This document shows, one piece after another, positions 26,512 through 33,650 of a stretch of DNA of 48,265 nucleotides. Source of the DNA: Legionella jamestowniensis (GTDB taxonomy: Bacteria; Pseudomonadota; Gammaproteobacteria; Legionellales; Legionellaceae); contig NZ_LNYG01000013.1 in NCBI RefSeq assembly GCF_001467745.1, positions 569,634 through 617,898 of the forward strand, in the 5' to 3' direction. The translations under genes were made by a program, and so were the position numbers. Numbering within the stretch: position 1 is the first letter of the stretch; every line of letters begins with the position of its first letter. Under the pieces are notes generated by a model that saw nothing but the letters and a program-made list of their open reading frames with translations, was not told where the DNA came from and did no database searches.

Positions 26512-26880
26512 AAAGTCGATCGATAAGCCGGGTTCTGTCTTGGACAATCATTCATCTAGGGCTTATGTCACCATAAACCTCGAGCGACCTACCCGAATCC
26601 CGTACGGGTCATACGTTCCGGCTTTACAGCAAGATGGATTCCTATTTGGTCTTGCTCCCAGTGGGGTTTACCCTGCCACGACTGTTGCCAATCGCGCGGT
26701 GCGCTCTTACCGCACCATTTCACCCTTACCTTACTGTCGCTAAGCTTTCAGTAAGGCGGTATATTTTCTGTGGCACTTTCCGTAGGCTCACGCCTCCCAG
26801 GCGTTACCTGGCACTTTACCCTGTGGAGCCCGGACTTTCCTCTTTTTACCGAAGTAAAAAGCGATTGCCTGATCGACTTT
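26512..26880 (-). ncRNA. rnpB: RNase P RNA (class A)
   Basis: Catalytic RNA of RNase P, which matures tRNA 5' ends. The conserved blocks are clear on the minus strand: GAGGAAAGTCCGGGCTCC, GGGTAAAGTGCCAGGTAACG, GGTAAGGGTGAAATGGTGCG, GGTAAGAGCGCACCGCGCG, AGATGAATGATTGTCC and GACAGAACCCGGCTTAT. The ends are set by helix P1, where AAAGTCGATC at the 5' end (26871-26880) pairs perfectly with GATCGACTTT at the 3' end (26512-26521), giving 369 nt. A T-rich run follows. Apparent reading frames across this region are spurious. Confidence 0.97.
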
Positions 26881-26902
26881 GTAATCAATACTAGCAGAGT
26901 GA

Positions 26903-26937
26903 ATAGCAAAAAACCAGGAAATCCTGGTTTTTGCTAT
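26903..26937 (-). terminator. Terminator after fis
   Basis: An ATAGCAAAAAACCAGG arm pairs with CCTGGTTTTTGCTAT around the loop AAAT, with a run of T on both strands. It lies between the fis stop codon and the rnpB 5' end, so it should end the fis transcript and insulate rnpB. Confidence 0.8.
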
Positions 26938-26954
26938 GGCTGAAAAGCTATTTA

Positions 26955-27239
26955 TTAACCGCGCGTTCCAATAAACTCATCGTCAAAATAGCGCTTTAAC
27001 TTCGTACGTAAAGTACCACGACTTACGCCAAGTACCCTGGCAGCCTTTGACTGGTTATAACGGGTAAGCTCCATTACTGTGCGAAACAAAGGAGCTTCAA
27101 CCTCTTCAACAATTAATTGATACAGATTGAGGTTGCCATCTTTACTACCAACGTTATTCAAATAGCCTTTAACAGCACCAACAACTTGTTGGGTTAATGC
27201 TTCATTATATTGCTCAACTTGTTGCATAACTGCACTCAT
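26955..27239 (-). CDS. fis: Fis-family nucleoid regulator
   Basis: Small DNA-bending transcription factor. The C-terminal helix-turn-helix NQSKAARVLGVSRGTLRTKL followed by KRYFDD is diagnostic. The best start is ATG 27239 (94 residues, MSAVMQQVEQ), because GGAGAGG lies directly upstream; an ATG at 27257 would place that site inside the gene. Legionella carries several Fis paralogues, some of which repress effector genes; which one this is cannot be decided here. The gene is followed by a strong terminator and then rnpB. Confidence 0.92.
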   Translation of the reverse strand: MSAVMQQVEQYNEALTQQVVGAVKGYLNNVGSKDGNLNLYQLIVEEVEAPLFRTVMELTRYNQSKAARVLGVSRGTLRTKLKRYFDDEFIGTRG

Positions 27240-27257
27240 TATCCTCTCCACATCCAA

Positions 27258-27602
27258 AGTAAAATAACCTGATAAGTCATATAACGACCATCATGATCGA
27301 TATACTATCAAATATCACAAAGTATGTAAACATTGTTTTAATGATATTCATTTCTTAAGGGAAGCTTAAGTAAAAATGAAGATTTTTTCAAGCAATTTTT
27401 GCACGAACGACCCATTTAGGAGACATTAGTAATATTTTTTTACAGTTTTTTTACTCAGGAATTTTAAAAAAGAAGAATAATGACTGCATTCCCATCCAGG
27501 AAGAGGAATTCTGAATTCTCCCCATGAGGGTTGGAGATTAGCAAGTAACATTTTCTTATCGGCCTATAAGACTGTCCCTGACTGCTCACAGTAAAGAATA
27601 CT
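27258..27602. other. Regulatory intergenic region between fis and outer membrane protein gene
   Basis: About 345 bases with no gene. It is AT-rich, with long T and A runs that could serve as curved DNA, and contains the inverted pair GGAATTC/GAATTCTCC near 27505-27525. It must hold the fis promoter and any upstream control of the outer membrane protein gene. Confidence 0.5.
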
Positions 27603-27653
27603 TTGACTTTCTTTACTTAATTTACCATTATGCTGGGTCTCTCTATAGAGAGA
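27603..27653 (+). promoter_or_regulatory. Promoter and 5' stem-loop of outer membrane protein gene
   Basis: TTGACT (27603-27608), a 17-base spacer and CATTAT (27626-27631) form the likely promoter. The predicted start near 27638 coincides with the perfect palindrome TCTCTCTATAGAGAGA (27638-27653), which in RNA folds as a 6-bp stem with a UAUA loop at the extreme 5' end. AAGGA lies six bases before the ATG. Confidence 0.55.
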
Positions 27654-27680
27654 TTTGGAAAATTATAATAAGGATTTGAA

Positions 27681-28664
27681 ATGAAGGATTTAAAACACAT
27701 TGCAATTGTTTTTTTATTATTAGGAACTGGATGCAACTATGCTGGTACCATGGGAACAATCTGTACTCCTGATAATGCTACGGTTCCCTGTAAGACAAGT
27801 GCCTGGGATTTTGGCATTGAGGCTTTGTATTTGAAATCACTCTACAACAACAATAATTTAAGTGCTTTCAATATAGGTAGCGCTAGTGGCACAAGAATTT
27901 ATGATGAATTAGAGTATGATTTCGAATGGGGATTTCGCGTTGAAGGTTCTTATCATTTCGGTACAGGGAGTGATTTAAATCTTAATTGGACCCATTGGCG
28001 GGATGATAATCAACTTCGATTAGCGCCACCACCAGCCCGTGCTGCTATTGATTTAACTGCGCAATTGCGGACTACTTTATATGGCGATGCCAAACTGGAT
28101 GCAATAAATTTAGAATGGGCACAACATGTCGACTTTGGCGAATATAAAAATATTCGTTTCCATGCCGGGTTTCAATATGCCGCATTAGAGGCCTCTCTTA
28201 CAACCAATCAAACAATTTCAGGAGCGACGGGCGAACTGGCTGGGTCTAACGGAACAACCTCGGTTACTGAAAAATTTGAACAAGATGCTTTTGGGCCACG
28301 TGTAGGCGCAGATTTATCCTATGACTTTAACAACAAATTTGCCCTTTATGGGAATGTCGCCGCAGCACTTTTAGTGGGCAGAAATAAATACTCTAATAAT
28401 GCTCCTTTTAGCGACTTTGATAGACCTGTTCACTCTGTATACACTAGTCTTGTTCCTGAATTGGAGGCCAAAGTAGGAGGCGAATATACTTGGAGTTTAA
28501 CTCAAGGTATTCTCTCCGTTAATGCCGGTTATATGGTTGTTAACTACTTTAATGCCTTCCATCAAAGTAATTTGGATCTCGATACCATTCAAGAAATTAG
28601 GTACAACAGCGATTTTGGCCTACACGGACCTTATGCTGGCATCAAATGGATAGGTAACATCTAG
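27681..28664 (+). CDS. Legionella major outer membrane protein family
   Basis: Beta-barrel outer membrane protein of the Legionella MOMP/OmpS family, probably a porin. The 327 residues start with a signal peptide (KHIAIVFLLLGTGCNYA), followed by the family's mature N-terminus GTICTPDNATVPCKTSAWDF with its two cysteines, which form intermolecular disulfides in known members. Alternating hydrophobic and polar strands and the C-terminal HGPYAGIKWIGNI fit a barrel. Many Legionella genomes carry several paralogues. It is monocistronic with its own promoter and a strong 3' hairpin. Confidence 0.92.
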   Translation: MKDLKHIAIVFLLLGTGCNYAGTMGTICTPDNATVPCKTSAWDFGIEALYLKSLYNNNNLSAFNIGSASGTRIYDELEYDFEWGFRVEGSYHFGTGSDLNLNWTHWRDDNQLRLAPPPARAAIDLTAQLRTTLYGDAKLDAINLEWAQHVDFGEYKNIRFHAGFQYAALEASLTTNQTISGATGELAGSNGTTSVTEKFEQDAFGPRVGADLSYDFNNKFALYGNVAAALLVGRNKYSNNAPFSDFDRPVHSVYTSLVPELEAKVGGEYTWSLTQGILSVNAGYMVVNYFNAFHQSNLDLDTIQEIRYNSDFGLHGPYAGIKWIGNI

Positions 28665-28677
28665 TTCGAACTTATTC

Positions 28678-28711
28678 TAGTGAAGGTTTTTTACTTAAAT
28701 AACCTTCACTA
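28678..28711. terminator. Bidirectional terminator hairpin
   Basis: TAGTGAAGGTT and AACCTTCACTA form a perfect 11-bp stem with a 12-base T-rich loop, 14 bases after the stop of the outer membrane protein gene. It also lies downstream of the convergent iscA-like gene. Confidence 0.7.
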
Positions 28712-28748
28712 TTAACAAAACAGAATGCGTTATATTTGCTTTGATAGA

Positions 28749-29117
28749 TTAATCCTCTACCGTAAAACTTTCTCCACATCCACACTGGCCTTTTTGATTG
28801 GGGTTATCAAAAACAAATTTATAATTTAATCCCTGTCGAACATAATCGACCTTCATCCCTTTAAGGTAAGGGTAGCTTGATTTATCGATACAAACGACAT
28901 AGTCCTCTGTTAAAAATTGCACGATGTCATTGTCTTGAGGGGATTGAACGTAATCTACCACATAGGATAACCCTGAACACCCGGTTTTTTTTACTGATAA
29001 GCGAATTCCTTTGCTTTCTTTTTGTTTGCTTAGATAAGACAAAATATGCTCTCTGGCAGCCTCGCTTAGGGTAACGCCAGATGCCAAATCACTTGTGTGC
29101 TGCATTACTTCAGACAT
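28749..29117 (-). CDS. A-type iron-sulfur carrier (IscA/HesB family)
   Basis: Carrier that delivers Fe-S clusters to apo-proteins. The 122 residues keep all three conserved cysteines: one in KKTGCSGLSY and two in GQCGCGESFTVED. An N-terminal extension of about 14 residues precedes the domain. The start follows the stop of the scaffold-like gene by three bases, so the genes form one operon: desulfurase, scaffold-like protein, carrier. It contrasts with its neighbour, which has lost its metal ligands. Confidence 0.92.
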   Translation of the reverse strand: MSEVMQHTSDLASGVTLSEAAREHILSYLSKQKESKGIRLSVKKTGCSGLSYVVDYVQSPQDNDIVQFLTEDYVVCIDKSSYPYLKGMKVDYVRQGLNYKFVFDNPNQKGQCGCGESFTVED

Positions 29118-29120
29118 TTA

Positions 29121-29507
29121 TCATTCCCCTTTTAACTTTAATTTCATACGCTTTACTACTTCTTGATAACCATCCTCGATTTGCAATGCAACAGGATATC
29201 GAGTTCTAGGTATTTCTAACTGATTAACTAGCCACAAGTAATCAAATTGTGGGTGTTCTTGGATATTATTTCCCTCAAGCCGACGACAAACTAACTCTGC
29301 AGCAGCAACTAGATAAGGATTCCCATAAGCTTTAAATCGAGCTTTAAGTATTAATCCCTGCCTGTCACACTGCAAATAAAAGTCAAATACATCACCTCGT
29401 CCTGGCTCTCCACCGCGGTAATACACGCTTAAAGGTTCAGTTAAATCGATAACTCCAACATGTTGAGGCGAAAAAAAACAACCCTCTAAAAGATCATTAT
29501 ACATCAT
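29121..29507 (-). CDS. IscU-like scaffold protein lacking cluster cysteines
   Basis: A 128-residue protein of the IscU/NifU-N fold. ATG 29507 overlaps the TGA of the desulfurase gene (ATGA), so this start is preferred over an upstream in-frame one. Alignment by eye: IscU's start and NPRNVG match [24 protein letters not shown] becomes EPGRGDV (Cys37 to Arg, Asp39 kept); ARFKTYGCGSA becomes [11 protein letters not shown] (Cys63 to Asn); KIHCSILAED becomes [10 protein letters not shown] (His105 to Pro, Cys106 to Val). All three cluster-binding cysteines are therefore gone while the fold signature persists. It cannot be a normal Fe-S scaffold. An adaptor or regulatory role with the adjacent desulfurase is possible. 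Confidence 0.82.
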   Translation of the reverse strand: MMYNDLLEGCFFSPQHVGVIDLTEPLSVYYRGGEPGRGDVFDFYLQCDRQGLILKARFKAYGNPYLVAAAELVCRRLEGNNIQEHPQFDYLWLVNQLEIPRTRYPVALQIEDGYQEVVKRMKLKLKGE

Positions 29508-30667
29508 AGTGGTGATATTTCTTGCAAACGGCCAACCTGGCGACAAATTATTGTAATAGCCTGCTTTATCTGCTCTTCCGTAGTAAAGCGACCACAGGAA
29601 ATACGTACTGAACTGAAAGCTGCCTCATCATCTAACCCCAATGCCCTCAATACGTAGGAAGGCTGTAAGCTAGCTGAAGCACAAGCTGATGTGGTGGAAA
29701 TTGCTAATTCACGTAAGGCTAATAGCAATGAATCTCCCTCCACGCCTGCAAATGTTACATTTAAATTACCTGCTATTCGTTTATCTTCATGTCCATTCAA
29801 ACGTAGGCCCGGAAGGTGCTTAATCCCTTCCCATAACTGTTGACGTAAATGCAATATACGCGCTTGCTCTTCAATCCTTGCAACATCTGCTAACACAAAA
29901 GCCTCAGCCATTCCAACAATTTGATGGGTAGCGAGCGTCCCAGAACGCAGTCCACCTTCATGTCTTCCCCCAAAAGATTGAGGTTGCAAACGTACTCTGG
30001 GCTTATGACGAACATACAAAGCTCCAACTCCTTTAGGGCCATAATTTTTATGAGCAGAAAAGGACATTAAATCCACTGCCATTTCATTTAAATTGATATC
30101 CAGCTTTCCTGCACTTTGTGCAGCATCGACGTGAAAAATTATACCTTTATCACGCAAAAACTCACCAATCATAGCAATATCTTGAATGACACCGATTTCA
30201 TTATTGACATGCATAATAGACACTAAAATCGTATCTTCCCGTAGAGCCTGCTTTAGTTCATCAAAATTGAGTAGCCCATCAGGCTGTGGTTCCAAATAAG
30301 TAACATCGAATCCTTCTTTCTCCAGTTGATGAAAACTGTCAAGCACTGCTTTATGTTCCGTTTGCATTGTCACGGCGTGGCGACCCTTGCGTTGATAAAA
30401 TTGGGCAGCGCCCAAAATTGCCAAATTATCCGCTTCGGTTGCGCCTGAGGTAAATACTATTTCCGCAGGTGAAGCATTAAAAATATCAGCGATTTGTTGA
30501 CGGGCGTGTTCAACTGCTTCTGCAGCGCTTTTGCCATATATATGAGTGTTAGATGCAGGATTACCAAAAATGCCATCAGGACCTAAATAGTCCATCATTT
30601 TTTCGATCACACGAGGATCCACCGGTGTGGTTGCCATATAATCTAAATAAATCGGCAAATTGCCCAT
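29504..30667 (-). CDS. Cysteine desulfurase (IscS/NifS family)
   Basis: PLP enzyme that takes sulfur from cysteine as a persulfide for Fe-S clusters or other thio-cofactors. The 387 residues start [20 protein letters not shown]. The PLP-binding His105 (TEHKA), Lys207 ([12 protein letters not shown]) and catalytic Cys329 in [20 protein letters not shown] are all in place, with the long active-site loop of group I enzymes. It heads the small operon with the scaffold-like and A-type carrier genes. The block lies beside trmJ and suhB as in enterobacteria, but no iscR gene is present. Confidence 0.94.
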   Translation of the reverse strand: MGNLPIYLDYMATTPVDPRVIEKMMDYLGPDGIFGNPASNTHIYGKSAAEAVEHARQQIADIFNASPAEIVFTSGATEADNLAILGAAQFYQRKGRHAVTMQTEHKAVLDSFHQLEKEGFDVTYLEPQPDGLLNFDELKQALREDTILVSIMHVNNEIGVIQDIAMIGEFLRDKGIIFHVDAAQSAGKLDINLNEMAVDLMSFSAHKNYGPKGVGALYVRHKPRVRLQPQSFGGRHEGGLRSGTLATHQIVGMAEAFVLADVARIEEQARILHLRQQLWEGIKHLPGLRLNGHEDKRIAGNLNVTFAGVEGDSLLLALRELAISTTSACASASLQPSYVLRALGLDDEAAFSSVRISCGRFTTEEQIKQAITIICRQVGRLQEISPL

Positions 30668-30780
30668 CTTTTAACTCCTATTGTTTGTAGCCATCCATGT
30701 TTTTTAGCTATCTATAATAACTATATGCTACGACTCACCAATAAATATAAAACGTTGTATTGCACATGAAAATAAGCGTC

Positions 30781-31509
30781 TTACTTGTTATTTAATGCCT
30801 TTTGAATATGACTCAAAATACCTCTCAAAATGGTGACTTCCATATATTCAAGTTTAGAACGATTAAATATTCGACGAATTCTTTGTAATAAACGTTTCGT
30901 AGGACGAGTTGGTTTTAAAAATTTGGTTGCCACCATCACTATTTTCAAATGTTCAAAAAACTGCTCGACTTCATCCGCAGTCGCCAAGCGGTCTGAACTC
31001 AGTCCTACTTCCGCCGCAGGGGATAACAGTTTCATGCGTAGTTCATATGCGATAATTTGCACAGCTTGGGATAAATTTAATGAACTGTATTCCGGATTAC
31101 TCGGAATATTAATATGATAATGACTACGTAATAATTCTTCATTGGTTAATCCTGAATGCTCTCGACCAAAAAGGATGGCAATTTCAGTATTATCGGGTTG
31201 TCCTGCAACCATTGTGGAAAATTCAGAAGGCGTTAATCCAGGCAAAGCAATACCTCGGGGTCTTGCGCTCGTTGCAAAAATCAATTGGCAACCCTTTAAG
31301 GCTTCATCCAATGAATTTGTGACCACCACGTTATTCAATACATCATCTGCCCCAGCGGCCATTTCATAGGCTTTTTGGTGGGGAAAAGCTTTGGGCGAAA
31401 CCAAATAAAGGTTACTAAATCCCATTGTTTTCATTGCTCTGGCTGTAGAACCAATATTGCCGGGATGGGAAGTGGCAATTAATACTATTCGTACTGTTGA
31501 AAAATTCAT
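30781..31509 (-). CDS. trmJ: tRNA 2'-O-methyltransferase TrmJ
   Basis: SpoU/TrmH-class knotted methyltransferase that modifies position 32 of several tRNAs. The 242-residue product shows motif 1 in SHPGNIGSTARAMKTMGFSN, motif 2 in EIAILFGREHSGLTNEELLR and motif 3 in PEYSSLNLSQAVQIIAYELR. A C-terminal extension of about 80 residues is typical of TrmJ. The gene is divergent from suhB and precedes the isc-like operon, the same neighbourhood as in E. coli. Confidence 0.94.
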   Translation of the reverse strand: MNFSTVRIVLIATSHPGNIGSTARAMKTMGFSNLYLVSPKAFPHQKAYEMAAGADDVLNNVVVTNSLDEALKGCQLIFATSARPRGIALPGLTPSEFSTMVAGQPDNTEIAILFGREHSGLTNEELLRSHYHINIPSNPEYSSLNLSQAVQIIAYELRMKLLSPAAEVGLSSDRLATADEVEQFFEHLKIVMVATKFLKPTRPTKRLLQRIRRIFNRSKLEYMEVTILRGILSHIQKALNNK

Positions 31510-31690
31510 AAGGCAATCGACTTTTTAAGCGCCTTCAATTGTTATTTTGAAGCAAGGAGTACCTACAGGCATTAAGATGTTCAACATCATTAAAACAAAA
31601 TTTTTGATGCGAATAATAACAATTTCAGGAATTTACTGTTAACAGGTGCAAACTATACATCAATGATTTCTCTCTGTACAAAAAAAAATG

Positions 31691-31699
31691 TGTTAGAAT
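31691..31699 (+). promoter_or_regulatory. Extended -10 promoter for suhB
   Basis: TGT followed by TAGAAT (31694-31699) forms an extended -10 element; no good -35 lies 17 bases upstream. Transcription should start about 23 bases before the suhB ATG. Confidence 0.5.
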
Positions 31700-31728
31700 C
31701 GCTGATTTTGTGAAAACGAGCAAAATCC

Positions 31729-32517
31729 ATGCAACCATTATTAAATATTGCTATTTCAGCTGCCCGCCTTGCCGGTGATATTATTATTCGTCATATGGAA
31801 CAAATAGACAGGCTTAAAATAACTGCTAAAGACGGTGAGGAGTTCTTTAGTGAGGTCGATGTTAAAGCTGAGCAAGCGATAATAAATACCATTCATAAAG
31901 CATATCCTGACCATGGTATTATTGCTGAAGAAAGTGGTGTTTACAACGATGATGCAGAATCAGTATGGATAATTGATCCACTGGATGGGACAACCAATTA
32001 TTTGCACGGCTTTCCATTTTTCTGTGTCTCGATTGCACTTCGGGTAAAAAACCGCATTGAACACGGCGTCGTTTACGACCCTTTACGTCATGAATGTTTT
32101 TCTGCCAGTCGCGGTCGGGGCGCCCAATTAAATGAACGTCGTATACGTGTTTCTAAAAAAACACAATTATCAGATGCCTTACTAGGGACTGGCTTCCCTT
32201 TCCGCAACTTAGCGATAGCTCGTCGTTATCTTCCTACTTTTGAAACCATGATTGGAAAATGCGCTGGCATTCGAAGAACGGGTTCTGCCGCCCTGGACCT
32301 TGCTTATGTCGCAAGTGGCCGTATTGATGGGTTCTGGGAATTTGGATTACGTCCCTGGGATATTGCTGCAGGTGCTTTATTGATAAAAGAAGCAGGAGGC
32401 TTAATTAGCAGTTTAGAAGGCGGTGAAGATTATATGAAACAAGGTGATGTTGCTGCAGGAACACCTAAGGTTTTCAAATCTTTACTGCAAACTTTAATGC
32501 CGGTTGTAAAGGCTTAA
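31729..32517 (+). CDS. suhB: Inositol-1-monophosphatase SuhB
   Basis: Mg-dependent phosphatase; in E. coli SuhB also binds RNA polymerase/NusA in rRNA antitermination complexes. The 262 residues contain the metal-binding motifs AEESG, DPLDGTTNYLHGFPFF and WDIAAGALLIKEAGG in the expected order, and GSAALDLAYVASGRIDGFWE. Size matches the E. coli protein (267). It is divergent from trmJ. Confidence 0.95.
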   Translation: MQPLLNIAISAARLAGDIIIRHMEQIDRLKITAKDGEEFFSEVDVKAEQAIINTIHKAYPDHGIIAEESGVYNDDAESVWIIDPLDGTTNYLHGFPFFCVSIALRVKNRIEHGVVYDPLRHECFSASRGRGAQLNERRIRVSKKTQLSDALLGTGFPFRNLAIARRYLPTFETMIGKCAGIRRTGSAALDLAYVASGRIDGFWEFGLRPWDIAAGALLIKEAGGLISSLEGGEDYMKQGDVAAGTPKVFKSLLQTLMPVVKA

Positions 32518-32529
32518 ATAAGCTCAATG

Positions 32530-32599
32530 GTCCTGCGGACTAGCCGCAGGACGTAGGGATATTTGAGAGTAGCCTTGATGAAGCGACAGCATATCAAGG
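32530..32599. terminator. Two tandem hairpins between suhB and sppA
   Basis: GTCCTGCGG pairs with CCGCAGGAC (32530-32552, 5-base loop), and CCTTGAT pairs with ATCAAGG (32573-32599). Neither has a T tract. They fill the gap between two convergent genes and probably act as transcription stops or 3' end protectors. Confidence 0.5.
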
Positions 32600-32604
32600 T
32601 TATT

Positions 32605-33561
32605 CTACTCCAGCACCCCTTGATGTAGCCCTAAAGCCAAAGGCAATCGTTCAGCCAAAGCGGTACCAAGATTTTTAGAAAATCGCTCCAGTACAGTTTG
32701 CTTATAAGTATAATCAATTACTTTTTCTAACTGCATTTTTTCGCGAACGATTTGACCGCTACTTGCAAAACCATCAATTAAACCTCGTGCTTTAGCTTGT
32801 TCCCCTGTCCAAAAAAGACCAGAGAAAGTCTCATCATCGATAAGAAGCCGCTCTCCCCGTCCAGCTTTTACCTTGGCTATAAATTGCTGATGAATATTAT
32901 CCAACATTGTTTGCAATAATTGCACTTGCTGAGGTGTTTGCGGTGAAAATGGATCCATAAATCCTTTGTTTTTACCTGCTGTTTGCAAACGTCTGCTTAT
33001 ACCAAGTTTCTGCATAGCATCTACAAAACCAAATCCGTTGTACAATACGCCAATGGAACCAACAATACTGGATGGATTTGCATAAATTTCTTCAGCTCCG
33101 GCAGCAACATAGTAAGCGGCAGAGGCACACATATCGACACATACGGCATAAGTCTTAATATCTGGATATTTACTGCGGTAATATTGCAATGTGTTATACA
33201 TGTAATCCGCTTGTACCGGACTTCCGCCTGGGCTATTAATGCGAATAATTAAAGCCTTTAGTCCAGTACTTTTATAAGCAGAATCCATTGCTTTGGCAAA
33301 ATTCTCAGCCCCTGCCCCTTCGGTATCAAAGATAGTTCCGTTTAAATCAATTAACCCAACATGGGGTTTTAGCCGAACAGTCTTGTCTTCATCCCCATAA
33401 CTGTAGACCTGATAAAATATAAAAAGCACAAACATAACAAACAAAATGCGCTTGATCCAACGCCAGTAACGTTGACGCCTCTGATCACGCATGTATTCAA
33501 TAACTATTTGATTTAACAATACTTGTGAATCAGAATTAGAGGTTGGTGGAATATCATTCAT
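32605..33561 (-). CDS. sppA: Signal peptide peptidase SppA (S49 family, short form)
   Basis: Inner-membrane serine protease that degrades cleaved signal peptides. The 318 residues carry one membrane segment (about 36-55) and a single S49 domain. The nucleophile is Ser147 in CVDMCASAAYYVAAG; the general-base Lys is probably Lys199 in TAGKNKGFMDPF. RINSPGGSPVQADYMY is the conserved substrate-groove motif. It is the half-length type, which assembles as an octamer in known relatives, unlike the double-domain E. coli SppA. Divergent from clpB. Confidence 0.92.
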   Translation of the reverse strand: MNDIPPTSNSDSQVLLNQIVIEYMRDQRRQRYWRWIKRILFVMFVLFIFYQVYSYGDEDKTVRLKPHVGLIDLNGTIFDTEGAGAENFAKAMDSAYKSTGLKALIIRINSPGGSPVQADYMYNTLQYYRSKYPDIKTYAVCVDMCASAAYYVAAGAEEIYANPSSIVGSIGVLYNGFGFVDAMQKLGISRRLQTAGKNKGFMDPFSPQTPQQVQLLQTMLDNIHQQFIAKVKAGRGERLLIDDETFSGLFWTGEQAKARGLIDGFASSGQIVREKMQLEKVIDYTYKQTVLERFSKNLGTALAERLPLALGLHQGVLE

Positions 33562-33573
33562 TATAGTGGGTCA

Positions 33574-33599
33574 CTTGATTTTTTATAAAGAACCCACAT
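33574..33599 (+). promoter_or_regulatory. Heat-shock (sigma32) promoter of clpB
   Basis: CTTGATT at 33574-33580 and CCCACAT at 33593-33599, separated by 12 bases, closely match the sigma32 consensus CTTGAAA-N11-16-CCCCATNT. A leader of about 45 bases follows, with AGAGGGG seven bases before the ATG. Confidence 0.75.
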
Positions 33600-33650
33600 T
33601 TTACGGCAGGTAAGAAGTAATTTAAACATTCAATTAAGAGGGGTCATGTT

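Noticed and set aside
26540-26894. Two overlapping open frames on the plus strand
   Set aside because: They lie antisense to the RNase P RNA gene, whose conserved blocks and P1 helix explain the sequence fully.
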